Below, in pieces: positions 1-8,904 of a stretch of 64,000 nt of DNA. A program made the position numbers and the translations under genes. The DNA is from SYFT01 sp964471115. Lineage in GTDB: Bacteria; Acidobacteriota; Vicinamibacteria; Vicinamibacterales; SCN-69-37. The notes under the pieces were generated by a model, which saw nothing but the letters and a program-made list of their open reading frames with translations, had not been told where the DNA came from and searched no databases. Location: the NCBI GenBank assembly GCA_964471115.1, contig CAYYFE010000005.1:83877-147876 (forward strand), in the 5' to 3' direction. The number at the start of each line of letters is the position of its first letter. Positions within the stretch are counted from its first letter, which is position 1.

Positions 1-736
1 GGATCCGCTGCTGGATGGCCGTCATCTCCTGCTGCGCCTGCGCCACGGTCGCGCCCGGCTTGAGCCGGCCCACCACCGTGAGGTTGTAATTGCGGCTGTT
101 CCCCCGCTGCTTCAGGCTGGCAGGCACGACGTACGGCACCCACAGCTCCGACGGCCGCGTCGCGCCGACGGGATACTCGAAGTCCTCGGGCATCACGCCC
201 AGCACCTCGTACGTGCCGTTGTCGAAGCGCAGGGTCTTGCCGACCACATCCGCGGCGCCGCCGAACCGCCGCTGCCACAACCTATGTGAGATCACCGCCA
301 CCCGGTGGTTGCCGTCAACTTCATGGCCGGCCGTGAACGCCCCGCCCACCTGTGGCTGGACACGCAGCAGGCTGAACAGATTCGCGGTCACCTGTGACGC
401 CTGCAGCCGCTCCGGGATCCCGTCGTTGCGCACCGTGAATCCGGTGCCGGCCACGGCGGCCAGCCCCTCGAACTGCGTCTGCTGCGCGGCCCAATCGAGG
501 TAGTCCTGCGGCGTGGTCGTCCCTCCGACGAATCCATCCGGCCGCAGATCGATATCCGCGACATGCATGAGCCGGTCGGGCTCGACAAACGGGACGTTTC
601 GAAGGACGACGCCGTCGACCACTGAGAAGATCGCCGTCGACGCGCCGATGCCCAGCGTCAGGACGACCAGGGCCACCGCGGTAAACGACGGAGCCGAACG
701 CAGGGCTCGAAAGGCGTTCAGGAAGTCTGCGCGCAT
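1..736 (-). CDS. MacB/FtsX-type ABC transporter permease, N-terminal part (cut by window edge)
   Basis: The frame is open from an ATG at 736 to the left edge, giving about 245 residues with no stop. The protein begins MRADFLNAFRALRSAPSF, then a hydrophobic first membrane segment (TAVALVVLTLGIGASTAIFSVV) and the extracytoplasmic MacB_PCD core region (for example RLWQRRFGG and GVMPEDFEYP), as in acidobacterial ADOP permeases. No N-terminal prefix domain is present, unlike the homologue at 14251-16983. Family members are permease subunits for export of macrolide-like compounds or lipoproteins; the substrate here is unknown. It is last in the minus-strand run that begins at 11234 and lies 72 bp after the HEAT-cyclophilin gene. 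The C-terminal membrane segments lie outside the window. Confidence 0.85.
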   Translation of the reverse strand, partial: MRADFLNAFRALRSAPSFTAVALVVLTLGIGASTAIFSVVDGVVLRNVPFVEPDRLMHVADIDLRPDGFVGGTTTPQDYLDWAAQQTQFEGLAAVAGTGFTVRNDGIPERLQASQVTANLFSLLRVQPQVGGAFTAGHEVDGNHRVAVISHRLWQRRFGGAADVVGKTLRFDNGTYEVLGVMPEDFEYPVGATRPSELWVPYVVPASLKQRGNSRNYNLTVVGRLKPGATVAQAQQEMTAIQQRI

Positions 737-773
737 GCGCTATTGGACGACGAGTTCGGCCCCGCGGTTAGAT

Positions 774-805
774 CGCCACCTCGCCATCTCGCCACCTCGC
801 CACCA
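774..805. repeat. Octamer tandem repeat, 4 units of CGCCAYCT
   Basis: Four consecutive 8-bp units (CGCCACCT, CGCCATCT, CGCCACCT, CGCCACCA) fill most of the 72-bp gap between the stop of the HEAT-cyclophilin gene and the start of the downstream permease gene. This is one of several short tandem tracts at gene borders in the window. Confidence 0.8.
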
Positions 806-808
806 ACC

Positions 809-2965
809 TCACCTGACGGTGACCCGCTTCACCTCTGCGCCTTCCAGCATCGCGTCCAGGTGTTCGATTCCGGCCGTGATGCGGGCAAACACGGTGTATT
901 CGTGGTCAAGCCGGGGCACGTCGACCAGGTCGAAGAAGATCTGCGCGTCGCCGGTGTCGTAGCCGCGGGTCGAAATGCCGACCGCACCGCGCACGTGGGA
1001 CTGCAACCCGACCTCGTCGCGCATGAACCGGTCGTCGCCCACATATTCATTGGCGCCGGGGCTCAGGCCCTGGACGACGAAGTTGGGCACGACACGGTGA
1101 AACGTGAGGCCGTCGTAGCGGCCCGCCCGCGCAAGAGTGACAAATCGCGCAAGGGTCATGGGAGCCTCATCGGCCAGAAGGGTCAGCGTGAGGGTGCCGC
1201 CGGACGCCATCTCGATGGTGGCCGTCTTCGTCTGGAGGGCGGTTCGCAACTCCTCGAGGCTGGGCTGCAGGGGATACCGGTATTGCCGCGGCCGCGTGGG
1301 CACCTCGACCTTGGCGGCCGTGAACGCGCGGATCGCCGCCGCGCGAACCGCGGTATCCCAGTCCGCCGTCCACTCGGCCAGTTCTCCCACCCTGGCGGCG
1401 CCCAACAGCTCGGCAAGGCGGTCGACGATGGCCACGCGAGGATCGCGCGAGGTGTCGGACCCACCGGCCGTGAGACGACGGAGCGCGGCAAACAATGCGT
1501 CGGCCGCCGCGGGATTGGTCGACCCCTGCAACGCGCGCGCAGCGGCCCGGACCACCTGGTGGTCGCGATCGGGTAACGCGGCAATGGCGGCGCCCGCCAC
1601 GTCCGGACTCTTCATCCGCGCCAGCGCATCGATGGCCGCGGTGCGAACGTTGGCCGTGGCATCCTTCGCCAACGCGACGGCCACGGGCGCATCGTTCAGC
1701 ACCCCCGCGGCTGTGGCGGCCGTGGCGCGCACCTGCCACACGGCATGCGACTGCGCCGCGCCCAGCCGCTTGCGCGCGTCATCAGGTGCCAATCGCGCCA
1801 ATGTGGTCAACGCGCGCGCCGGGCGGTGCCAGGTCGTCGCCGAGGCACCGGGCAGTTTGTCGGCCTCGGCGGCGACCGCGGCCACGATACCGGGCAGATC
1901 CCGGCAACCGGTGGTCAGCGAGTCCATCGCCTGCATCGCGACAAGCGGCGCGGTGTCCCCCACCATTGTCACGATCGGTGCGCAGTCGTTGATGGTCTGC
2001 AGGCCACGCGCGAAGCTGCGGATGGCCTCGATGCGCACGTGCATCTGCGGGTCCTTCAGCAGCGCCAGGACGGCGGGACGCACCTGCTGGATCGCCGCGT
2101 TCATCATCTGCACCGCGATGCGGCGTACCTGCCAGTCGGGGTCGACCGTGGCCTCCAACTGCGTGGTGATGTCGGTGTCCCTCGCCACCTGCAGCGCCGT
2201 CATCGCCATGCGGCGCAGGCGGGCCAGCATCTCGCCGCGTTCACCCGTGGCGGTGCGACCCAATGAAGCGATGTCGCGCAGGCGCTGCCGGGCCGGCTCG
2301 GCGAGCGGGCGGCGAGGATTGCGCCGGGCAAAGGCCTCCAGCCCCATCGCGGCGCCCACCAGACGATCGGGGGCCCCGGCTGCGTTGTCGGTGAGCCAGG
2401 CCTCGACCATCTGGAGATCCGCCTCCGCGTGGCGCATGCGCCCAACGCTGGCCAGGATCACACCGGCCACCTCGTCGTCGGTCTCCTTGTCGAAGCGCGC
2501 CTGCAGTCGTTCCCGGGCGGCGCGAATCGCGGCAGGCGCGGGTGCTTCCTCGGGCCGCAGGTCACTCCGCAGGCCGGACAGCGCCTGCGCCACGCCATGA
2601 ACGGCCGCCATCCGCACCGGCGGCGCGGCATCGTCCACCAGCGGCAGGATGCGATCGACCAGCGATGGCGCGACCATCCGGCCCAGGCCCTGCACGGCGA
2701 TGCGCCGGAAGTCGGCGTTGTTGGACGCGAGCGCCTGATCGAGCAGCGCCAGGTCGCGGCGTTCGAGATGATCGTCGCCGTGCGTGCCTGTCTCGCACGG
2801 GGAAAACAGCCGGCGATCGGCGGCCAGGATGAGCGCTTCGCGACTCAGTGCGTGTGGCTGGGCGAGTACCCGGTCGGTGCCGCAGGTCTCGATGGGTGCG
2901 ACCGAGGCCGGTGTTTGCAGCAGGCCGGCGGCGGCCACGAACAGCAGGGCAGGGCGCACAATCAT
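809..2965 (-). CDS. HEAT-repeat protein with C-terminal cyclophilin-type peptidyl-prolyl isomerase
   Basis: This 718-residue protein starts with a signal peptide (MIVRPALLFVAAAGLLQTPAS), so it is probably exported. Residues from about 60 to 560 are alanine- and leucine-rich helical repeats typical of HEAT/PBS-lyase repeats (pattern VRxAAxxALG). The last 140 residues are a cyclophilin domain with FHRVVPNFVVQG, which keeps the catalytic arginine of the family, followed by GDAQIFFDLVDVPRLDHEYTVFARI. The expected role is proline isomerisation or chaperoning of envelope proteins, with the HEAT array as a binding platform. The ATG at 2965 follows the stop of a related gene by 20 bp; the two look like a tandem duplication. 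Confidence 0.88.
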   Translation of the reverse strand: MIVRPALLFVAAAGLLQTPASVAPIETCGTDRVLAQPHALSREALILAADRRLFSPCETGTHGDDHLERRDLALLDQALASNNADFRRIAVQGLGRMVAPSLVDRILPLVDDAAPPVRMAAVHGVAQALSGLRSDLRPEEAPAPAAIRAARERLQARFDKETDDEVAGVILASVGRMRHAEADLQMVEAWLTDNAAGAPDRLVGAAMGLEAFARRNPRRPLAEPARQRLRDIASLGRTATGERGEMLARLRRMAMTALQVARDTDITTQLEATVDPDWQVRRIAVQMMNAAIQQVRPAVLALLKDPQMHVRIEAIRSFARGLQTINDCAPIVTMVGDTAPLVAMQAMDSLTTGCRDLPGIVAAVAAEADKLPGASATTWHRPARALTTLARLAPDDARKRLGAAQSHAVWQVRATAATAAGVLNDAPVAVALAKDATANVRTAAIDALARMKSPDVAGAAIAALPDRDHQVVRAAARALQGSTNPAAADALFAALRRLTAGGSDTSRDPRVAIVDRLAELLGAARVGELAEWTADWDTAVRAAAIRAFTAAKVEVPTRPRQYRYPLQPSLEELRTALQTKTATIEMASGGTLTLTLLADEAPMTLARFVTLARAGRYDGLTFHRVVPNFVVQGLSPGANEYVGDDRFMRDEVGLQSHVRGAVGISTRGYDTGDAQIFFDLVDVPRLDHEYTVFARITAGIEHLDAMLEGAEVKRVTVR

Positions 2966-2985
2966 GCGGGCATGTTACTGCGGCT

Positions 2986-5277
2986 TCAACGCGCGCCGCG
3001 CTGATCGTCAGTCAGGATTGGAGGAATACCGATCGCCGGGGTCGCCCTGCAGATCTTTGTTTCCGGCCCTTCAGGCGCACCGACCCAGACTTTCGTGATG
3101 GTGGTGCCCTCCATCACGCCTTCGAAGTTGAAGACTCGCCCAAGGACGGTTTCGCGCCGGTACCTGGACGGATTCTCGTGATCGCGCACGGCGAACCGAC
3201 CATCAAGCGTGTCACGGTCGTGTCCCAACAGGACGAACTGGGCGCCGTCTTCGCGGACGCCAACTTCGTCACGAATGAACCTGGCCAGCGACCCTTCGTC
3301 GTGCCCCTCGCGAGTGCCGCCGATGGCGATGTCATCGTTCACCCGGTGCAACACGGTCCCGGAGTAGTGGTTCGAATTGATGAGCTGCACCAGGCGAGCC
3401 ACCGCCAGCGGCGCGATGCGTCTGTCGAAGTACACCGTCCACTCGGGCCCGTTCTCCTGAGCGAAGGTGATGCAGGCGGGAATGGACCGCAGTTGTGCAG
3501 CCGTCACCTGCTGCGGCAAGCGCCGCGTGGGTGTCGCGCGCGTGGGCACGCCGGTCATTCGTTCAATAAGCTCGGCGCCGGCGACGGCCACAACCGGATC
3601 AACGTCTGCCAGCACCACGCGCCCCAGACGGATGGCCCACAGATCGGCATCCAGCGTCCGCATCGGCAGCACCTCGCCGAGCCGCTCGAGCAGCGCCAGC
3701 CTGGCGCGACGGCTGGTGTCGCGGCCCATCCGGGTCAGCCGCTCGAACGCGTCCAGCAGCGGTTGTCGAGCGCTCTCCTGGTCGGGAATGCCCTTGAGAA
3801 GGCCGGCAATCGTGATGACCAGATGGTGGTCCGACGCTTTGGCCAATAACTCGAGCGCATCCTCCCAGGGCCCAGGGGATCGAACACTGAACAATCCCTT
3901 CAGCGCCTCCGCCTGGACCGTGGGTTGGTTGTATGTCAACAACTCCGCCAGCGACGCGGTGTCTTCAAGGCGCGCGGCTGCCCGCGCCGCCGCCGCGCGG
4001 GCCTGCCAACGGCCGTGATTCGAGGCCACCTGCCGCACCGTGAGGCGCAGCGACTCGCGATGCAGCGTCAACGCCTGCGCATCCTCGTTGACCGGCGCGG
4101 CGTCATGGCTCGCCAGGCGGGCGGCCAACGTCTCCATGGCGGCGGCCGGAAGGATCCAGGCATGGCCGCGCGAGGCCGCGGGCAGATCGTTGGCCAGATT
4201 CAGCAGATGCTGCGAGGGGCTCCACGTCCCGCACAGTTCGTATCGGCGCGGATCTCGACTGACGAGCGCGCGAATGGCCTCCACCTCCGTCGCCAACCCC
4301 TTCGCCAGGTCGACGAGGTCACACAGAGGCATGAACGGCGAGGCTGCCAGGCGTCGCACCGCCAGCGCCGCCGTCTGCGGATCGGTGCGATCGCGCGCGG
4401 CCGCGCGCAAGGGGGCGTAGTGAGCTTCGTTCAGCGGGTTCAGCAGCCGGACACCCAGCTGCCGGATATCGGCGCCGCACAAGAGACCGCCGTTGCGACA
4501 GACGAATCGCGCGGCGTCCGCCGCGATGTCGTCATCGTCAGATCGAATCGCCTGCAGGATACGGAGAAAGTCAATCGTCAGGCCACGGTCGGTGATGCCG
4601 ACTCTGACGGCCGTGCTGCCTTGATCGAGTCCCGTCTGCGCCCACTCGTGCACGGCGTCCTTCGTGACGCTCCGAAGACCGCGATCCGGATTGCGCCGCA
4701 CCATGAACAACAGCGCCGTGATGGCGTCCTGTCTCGAGGGCCGGAGCTGCAGGATTTCCTGGTACCAGTCAGACTCGAGCCGCGACAACAGCGGCTCCGG
4801 CGCAGGCAACTGCGCGATCGCCTTCCACAGATATCCACGGCTGGGCGAGACCTGTTCGCGCTTGAGCCGCTCTTCGAGCGCCAGCACGGCAGGCATCGCT
4901 TCGGAATCGGGACGGTCGACCGTGGATTGCACCAGCGCGTCCGCCGCGGCCATCCGGACCCCGAGGACGGGGTCATCAAGGAACGTGGCGAGAAACGGAA
5001 TGTTCGCCGTGGTTTCGAAGCGGCCGAATTCCCGGATGGCCACCGCGCGCAGATCCGCTGATGGTTGCCTCACGGCCAACATCAGCAGATCCATGTCGGC
5101 GGCGCGGTTCAGCCGTCCTGCGTGGGAATCTCCGATGTCGGTTTCCTCCGGATACCAGCGATCGGCACGCATCCGGTCGGCCGCGAGCACGACCTCTTCA
5201 ACGGTCAGCGAGCGTTCCTGCGCTGAGACGACCGCCGCGACGCCGACCAGCGCCAGCACGACGGCCGCAGCCTTCAC
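2986..5277 (-). CDS. HEAT-repeat protein with divergent cyclophilin-like C-terminus (paralogue)
   Basis: I chose the GTG at 5277 because it overlaps the stop of the upstream M28 gene (GTGA) and directly precedes a signal peptide (VKAAAVVLALVGVAAVVSAQ). That gives 763 residues; the frame stays open further upstream without a better start. HEAT-like helices fill the middle. The C-terminal region resembles a cyclophilin (LHRVNDDIAIGGTREG, then IRDEVG and FVLLGHDRDTLDGRFAV), but several canonical positions around the active site differ from the neighbour's FHRVVPNF segment. It may be a weaker isomerase or a binding-only version. Its layout matches the downstream gene, so a local duplication followed by divergence is likely. 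Confidence 0.82.
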   Translation of the reverse strand: MKAAAVVLALVGVAAVVSAQERSLTVEEVVLAADRMRADRWYPEETDIGDSHAGRLNRAADMDLLMLAVRQPSADLRAVAIREFGRFETTANIPFLATFLDDPVLGVRMAAADALVQSTVDRPDSEAMPAVLALEERLKREQVSPSRGYLWKAIAQLPAPEPLLSRLESDWYQEILQLRPSRQDAITALLFMVRRNPDRGLRSVTKDAVHEWAQTGLDQGSTAVRVGITDRGLTIDFLRILQAIRSDDDDIAADAARFVCRNGGLLCGADIRQLGVRLLNPLNEAHYAPLRAAARDRTDPQTAALAVRRLAASPFMPLCDLVDLAKGLATEVEAIRALVSRDPRRYELCGTWSPSQHLLNLANDLPAASRGHAWILPAAAMETLAARLASHDAAPVNEDAQALTLHRESLRLTVRQVASNHGRWQARAAAARAAARLEDTASLAELLTYNQPTVQAEALKGLFSVRSPGPWEDALELLAKASDHHLVITIAGLLKGIPDQESARQPLLDAFERLTRMGRDTSRRARLALLERLGEVLPMRTLDADLWAIRLGRVVLADVDPVVAVAGAELIERMTGVPTRATPTRRLPQQVTAAQLRSIPACITFAQENGPEWTVYFDRRIAPLAVARLVQLINSNHYSGTVLHRVNDDIAIGGTREGHDEGSLARFIRDEVGVREDGAQFVLLGHDRDTLDGRFAVRDHENPSRYRRETVLGRVFNFEGVMEGTTITKVWVGAPEGPETKICRATPAIGIPPILTDDQRGAR

Positions 5278-7004
5278 CGCACGGGCTCCGTCGACAGAAC
5301 CGGTGCGGCCAGGCTGTCGAGCCGCGAGGTAAAGGAGGCCGATGCGGGAACGGTGACAAGCCGTGTGACACTGCGCACGGCTTCCGCCGACCACTTCCGC
5401 CACGCGGCCAGCGCCTCGGCGTGGCCCGGCAACGACGCGCCGTCGCGGCGTTCCACCGTCACCCGTGCCTGCCCCGCCCTTGCCACCAGTTCGGCCACCT
5501 GCAGCGACATCGCCTCATCAGACGATGCGAGGAGCCAGGCGGTCGTGGCGACCGCCACCCCGACGTTGCGCATTTCGTCGGCGCTGACCTTGTCGGGCGT
5601 GTCCAGATTGGTGTGGTAGTAGCGATCGGTGAAGTGCCAGTTGAGCAACGACGGGATGCCGGCCTGGCCAAACACCGTGTGATCGCTGCCGCCTTCGTAC
5701 GGATTGGTCGACACCACCCACCCGGTGCGGGCGGCCACCCGTTCACACACGGCCAGGTGCAGGTCGTTGAGCAGGTCGCCCTTGAGGGAGTCCGCCTTCA
5801 CGTTGCCCGATCCCCACTCCGAGTTGGGATCCCAGGGCCGGCTCCACACCGCGCCCGGGTCGGGCCAGCGCTCCACCAGGAACGTCGCACCGGTCTTCAC
5901 CGGGTTTTCGCCGGTCATGTCCATCGAGAACATGTACTTGACGGCCGGTACCTGATCCTTGTGCCGCTGCAGCCACGCCCGGCTGCCGCTGATTTCGTTG
6001 AGCCACAGGAACGTGATGGTGCGGGCCGGCCGGGGAATCGCGCCCCGCTCGATGCCCAGTGTCAGCGCACGCGCCAGTTCCTGCAGCGTGGCGACACCAC
6101 TGGCATTGTCGTTGGCGCCGGGCTCCTGCACGTGCGCGGCAATGACGATGCGCTCGCCGGGCAGCGAGGCGCCGCGAATCTCGTGGACGAGCGTGCGCTC
6201 GGGTTTGTCGGCGAACGTGCTCGCGACCTCGACCCGCACCCGCTGCGGCCCCTGCTTCAGCGCGGCGCGCAGCGTCTCGTTCGCGCGGCGCGACGCCTTG
6301 AATCCGAAGGCACGACGCTCCGGATCACGCGGAATGCTGCCCCACTGCAGCACATCGGGATCATCCGTGATGTACCGGGCGATCGTCGTTGAGATGACGC
6401 CCAGGGCGCCACGCTGCACCACGGCCTGCCGGAACAGGCCCCCGAGGTCGCTGTCGCCAAGCACGACAGCGCCCTTGACGTCCTTGCCTTCGAAATCCGC
6501 GGCCTGGCCTCGGCCGACGTCCACCAGGGGCGCCTCGACCGGGCCGTTCGTGGAGTACGAGTTGATGGCCAGCGCGAGGCGTTCGCGCGCCTTCGACAAC
6601 ACGACGACATCTGGTTGACCAGGCCGGACGAGTGACAACGTCCCGACCGAGTGGTCCCAGCCCGGGCTTGGCCCCTCGGCATTCTCGATCCACGTCGACG
6701 ATACGGCGCCGCCGCTGCGGACGCGCGCCATCACGCGGTCGAGCGTGGCGTCGTAGCCTTCATTGCCGGCGAGACGCCAGTACCGCGATGCGAACTCGAC
6801 GGTCGCCATCGCCTCGTTCCGATCGAACGTCGTCCACGCCGACTCGATGACCGGCGACAGCGTCGCGGCGAGGCCGGCCGGCAGCGCCCGCGCCGCGGCC
6901 AGTTCGGCGCGCACGCGCGACTCCTGGTTCTGCGCCCGCGGCGCCGCCACGGCCATCAGGACGATGGCCAGCAGCGCTCCGGTGACTGCAGCGCATTTCC
7001 TCAT
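5274..7004 (-). CDS. Secreted M28-family zinc metallopeptidase with PA domain
   Basis: The start is the ATG at 7004, whose ATGA overlaps the stop of the dipeptidyl peptidase gene; it yields 576 residues opening with a signal peptide (MRKCAAVTGALLAIVLMAVAAPRAQ). A PA-like segment (GKDVKGAVVLGDSDLGGLF) precedes the M28 catalytic domain. Zinc and catalytic residues are visible in HVQEPGANDNASG, WLNEISGS, DMTGENP and GGSDHTVFGQAGIP, with a final ligand histidine near YYHTNLDTPDKV. Members are aminopeptidases or carboxypeptidases acting outside the cytoplasm. With the neighbouring dipeptidyl peptidase this suggests peptide scavenging. The start codon lies inside a tandem 8-bp repeat, described separately. 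Confidence 0.9.
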   Translation of the reverse strand: MRKCAAVTGALLAIVLMAVAAPRAQNQESRVRAELAAARALPAGLAATLSPVIESAWTTFDRNEAMATVEFASRYWRLAGNEGYDATLDRVMARVRSGGAVSSTWIENAEGPSPGWDHSVGTLSLVRPGQPDVVVLSKARERLALAINSYSTNGPVEAPLVDVGRGQAADFEGKDVKGAVVLGDSDLGGLFRQAVVQRGALGVISTTIARYITDDPDVLQWGSIPRDPERRAFGFKASRRANETLRAALKQGPQRVRVEVASTFADKPERTLVHEIRGASLPGERIVIAAHVQEPGANDNASGVATLQELARALTLGIERGAIPRPARTITFLWLNEISGSRAWLQRHKDQVPAVKYMFSMDMTGENPVKTGATFLVERWPDPGAVWSRPWDPNSEWGSGNVKADSLKGDLLNDLHLAVCERVAARTGWVVSTNPYEGGSDHTVFGQAGIPSLLNWHFTDRYYHTNLDTPDKVSADEMRNVGVAVATTAWLLASSDEAMSLQVAELVARAGQARVTVERRDGASLPGHAEALAAWRKWSAEAVRSVTRLVTVPASASFTSRLDSLAAPVLSTEPVR

Positions 7005-7025
7005 TTCCTCATTTCCCCATTTCCC
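6994..7025. repeat. Octamer tandem repeat, 4 units of CATTTCCY, spanning a stop/start overlap
   Basis: Four 8-bp units (two CATTTCCT, two CATTTCCC on the plus strand; read as RGGAAATG on the coding strand) cover the end of the dipeptidyl peptidase gene and the start of the M28 gene. Each unit supplies both a GGAA purine stretch and an ATG. The unit is not a multiple of three, so a change in copy number would alter the C-terminus of the first gene and the frame relation between the two. Confidence 0.85.
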
Positions 7026-8902
7026 CAATGCAGCATCTGCTCCTCGAGTGAGAGCGGATAGGAGATGGTGGCGTCTTCGATTTCGCCGGCTGCGTTCCTG
7101 ACGGCAGTCAATTGCGGCTGGACGAAACCGGTGTACGACGGCAGGTTGAGCTTCTGAACGCGGGCGACGATCTCATCGCGCAGCGCGGGATCGAAGTGGG
7201 TGCCGTACGTCTCGAACAGCGCCTTGGCCGCGGCGTAGTCACCGGTCGACTTGATCCGCTGCACCTCGCCCAGCAGCCGGCCCACACCTTCGTGGAACGC
7301 CCTGGCATCCACCATCACGTAGTACGTCTTGCCGTCGCGCACCCGCCGCTCGATGGCGCTCGTATTGGCCATCAGCCAGTGCACGATGGCCTGACGGTTG
7401 CGCATGTGATCTTCCTCGATCGTCGTGCCCTCACGGATGCGCCGCAGCTGCACGAGGGCGTTGCGCGTGTACGCCTCGAACTCCGCGCGGACGATCTCCT
7501 CCTGGTGTTCGGCCGGCAGCATGCCGATGTCGGCAATCCGCGGTTCCGTCACGAAATACAGCGCCACCAGGTCCGCGCGTGTTTCCTCGAGCGACGCGTA
7601 CTGTTCCTTGATCGCCAGTTCCGGCTTGCCGTTCAGGTGCGCTTCCACCACACCGGATCCGTGCCCCAGCACTTCATGGATGGCCGTGGTCACCTCGCTC
7701 GCCAGCGACTGCCACCGCTCCGCGCGCGCCACCTCGGCCTCATCCCAGCAGAACTCGCGCCGGTAGGACGGCGGCATCGACTTGTCGTAGGCCTCGTTGA
7801 CGTTGGCCAGTGACACCGACTTCGAACCGTGCTGCTCGCGAATCAGCTGATCGTTGGGCAGGTTGATGCCGATCGGCGTCATGGGACCCGAATCGCCCGT
7901 TTCCATCACGACATCGATGGCGCGCGCGGTGACACCCACCACACTCGTGCGCCGCCACTTCGGATCCCACGGCATCCGGTCCTCGAACCACTGGGCCGCC
8001 TCGGCCAGCCGATGGATGCTCTCGGTCTTGGCCGGATTCACGTAGAACACCAGCGCTTCCCACGCGCCCTTCACGCCGCGCGCGTCCATGTAGTTCTCGA
8101 TGAAGCCGTTGATGGTGTCGACCGGCGAATCCTTGTCGGCGACCCATGCGATGTCGTACGCCACGCGGTCGGCATCTTCGCCCGTGCGGTAGAAGCGAAT
8201 CAGCGCCTCCAGCGCCTGCCGCATCGCCGGTGTGGCATACGGCAACGCGTCGGTCAGGTGCGCGACGATGCGCGCAATCTGTTCGCCGTACAGCCCGCCC
8301 TCGCGCGCGACCTCTTCCACGAGCGTTCCCGTCTCCGGGGCCTTCACCAGTCGCGAGTTCAGGCCGTAACGTTCGTCGAACCCCTCGAGGTCCGCCATGG
8401 TGACGCCGGCATAGAGGTTGTTCGCGCTCTCCGCGAGGATGTCCTTCCCGTCGCCGGGCGACTTGTTGGTGACCAGCGGTTCAAACGCGGCGTCAAAGAA
8501 CGGCTGGATCAGGTGGGCCGGCACCGGCACGCCCGCGGCCTGCGCAGCGGCCGTGAAGGCCTCAGGCGTACACGCCAGCACGAACTTGCGCGCGGTGAGG
8601 TTGTTGTACGGGCCCGTGTTCAGCCAGAAGAGCTTGGTGTACCGGCGAATCTCGGCCAGCGTGACGGCATCAAAGCGCGACGCATCCTGCCGGGCCGCGC
8701 GCATGATGGCCTCCAGGATCCCGCGCATTTCCAGGTTGTACCGGTACCGCTGGTCCCAGTAGATGTCGCGCCCCGCCAGGGCCGCCTGGGTGAGGTGCCA
8801 CACGAGAATCCGGTCGTTCTTCGAAAGCGTTTCGAATCCGTCGGCATACAACTGCACGACCGCGGCATCGTCTATCTGTTCAAGCAGGTACTGTCGGTCC
8901 AT
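7001..8902 (-). CDS. Dipeptidyl peptidase III family (M49) zinc peptidase
   Basis: The ATG at 8902 lies 2 nt after the stop of the upstream nuclease gene and gives 633 residues starting MDRQYLLEQIDDAAVVQLYADGFE. The zinc motif HEVLGHGSG corresponds to the six-residue HExxxH signature (HELLGH) of family M49, and EETRADLVALY supplies the second conserved acidic motif. No signal peptide is seen, so it is probably cytoplasmic and releases dipeptides from oligopeptides. It sits in a coupled run with a secreted M28 peptidase downstream. The reading frame ends inside the octamer repeat, so its last residues (WGNGEMRK) are repeat-encoded. Confidence 0.9.
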   Translation of the reverse strand: MDRQYLLEQIDDAAVVQLYADGFETLSKNDRILVWHLTQAALAGRDIYWDQRYRYNLEMRGILEAIMRAARQDASRFDAVTLAEIRRYTKLFWLNTGPYNNLTARKFVLACTPEAFTAAAQAAGVPVPAHLIQPFFDAAFEPLVTNKSPGDGKDILAESANNLYAGVTMADLEGFDERYGLNSRLVKAPETGTLVEEVAREGGLYGEQIARIVAHLTDALPYATPAMRQALEALIRFYRTGEDADRVAYDIAWVADKDSPVDTINGFIENYMDARGVKGAWEALVFYVNPAKTESIHRLAEAAQWFEDRMPWDPKWRRTSVVGVTARAIDVVMETGDSGPMTPIGINLPNDQLIREQHGSKSVSLANVNEAYDKSMPPSYRREFCWDEAEVARAERWQSLASEVTTAIHEVLGHGSGVVEAHLNGKPELAIKEQYASLEETRADLVALYFVTEPRIADIGMLPAEHQEEIVRAEFEAYTRNALVQLRRIREGTTIEEDHMRNRQAIVHWLMANTSAIERRVRDGKTYYVMVDARAFHEGVGRLLGEVQRIKSTGDYAAAKALFETYGTHFDPALRDEIVARVQKLNLPSYTGFVQPQLTAVRNAAGEIEDATISYPLSLEEQMLHWGNGEMRK

Positions 8903-8904
8903 GG

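Noticed and set aside
1137..2600. Long plus-strand open frame opposite the HEAT-cyclophilin gene
   Set aside because: It is the arginine- and alanine-rich antisense frame of a gene with clear domains, as expected at this GC content.
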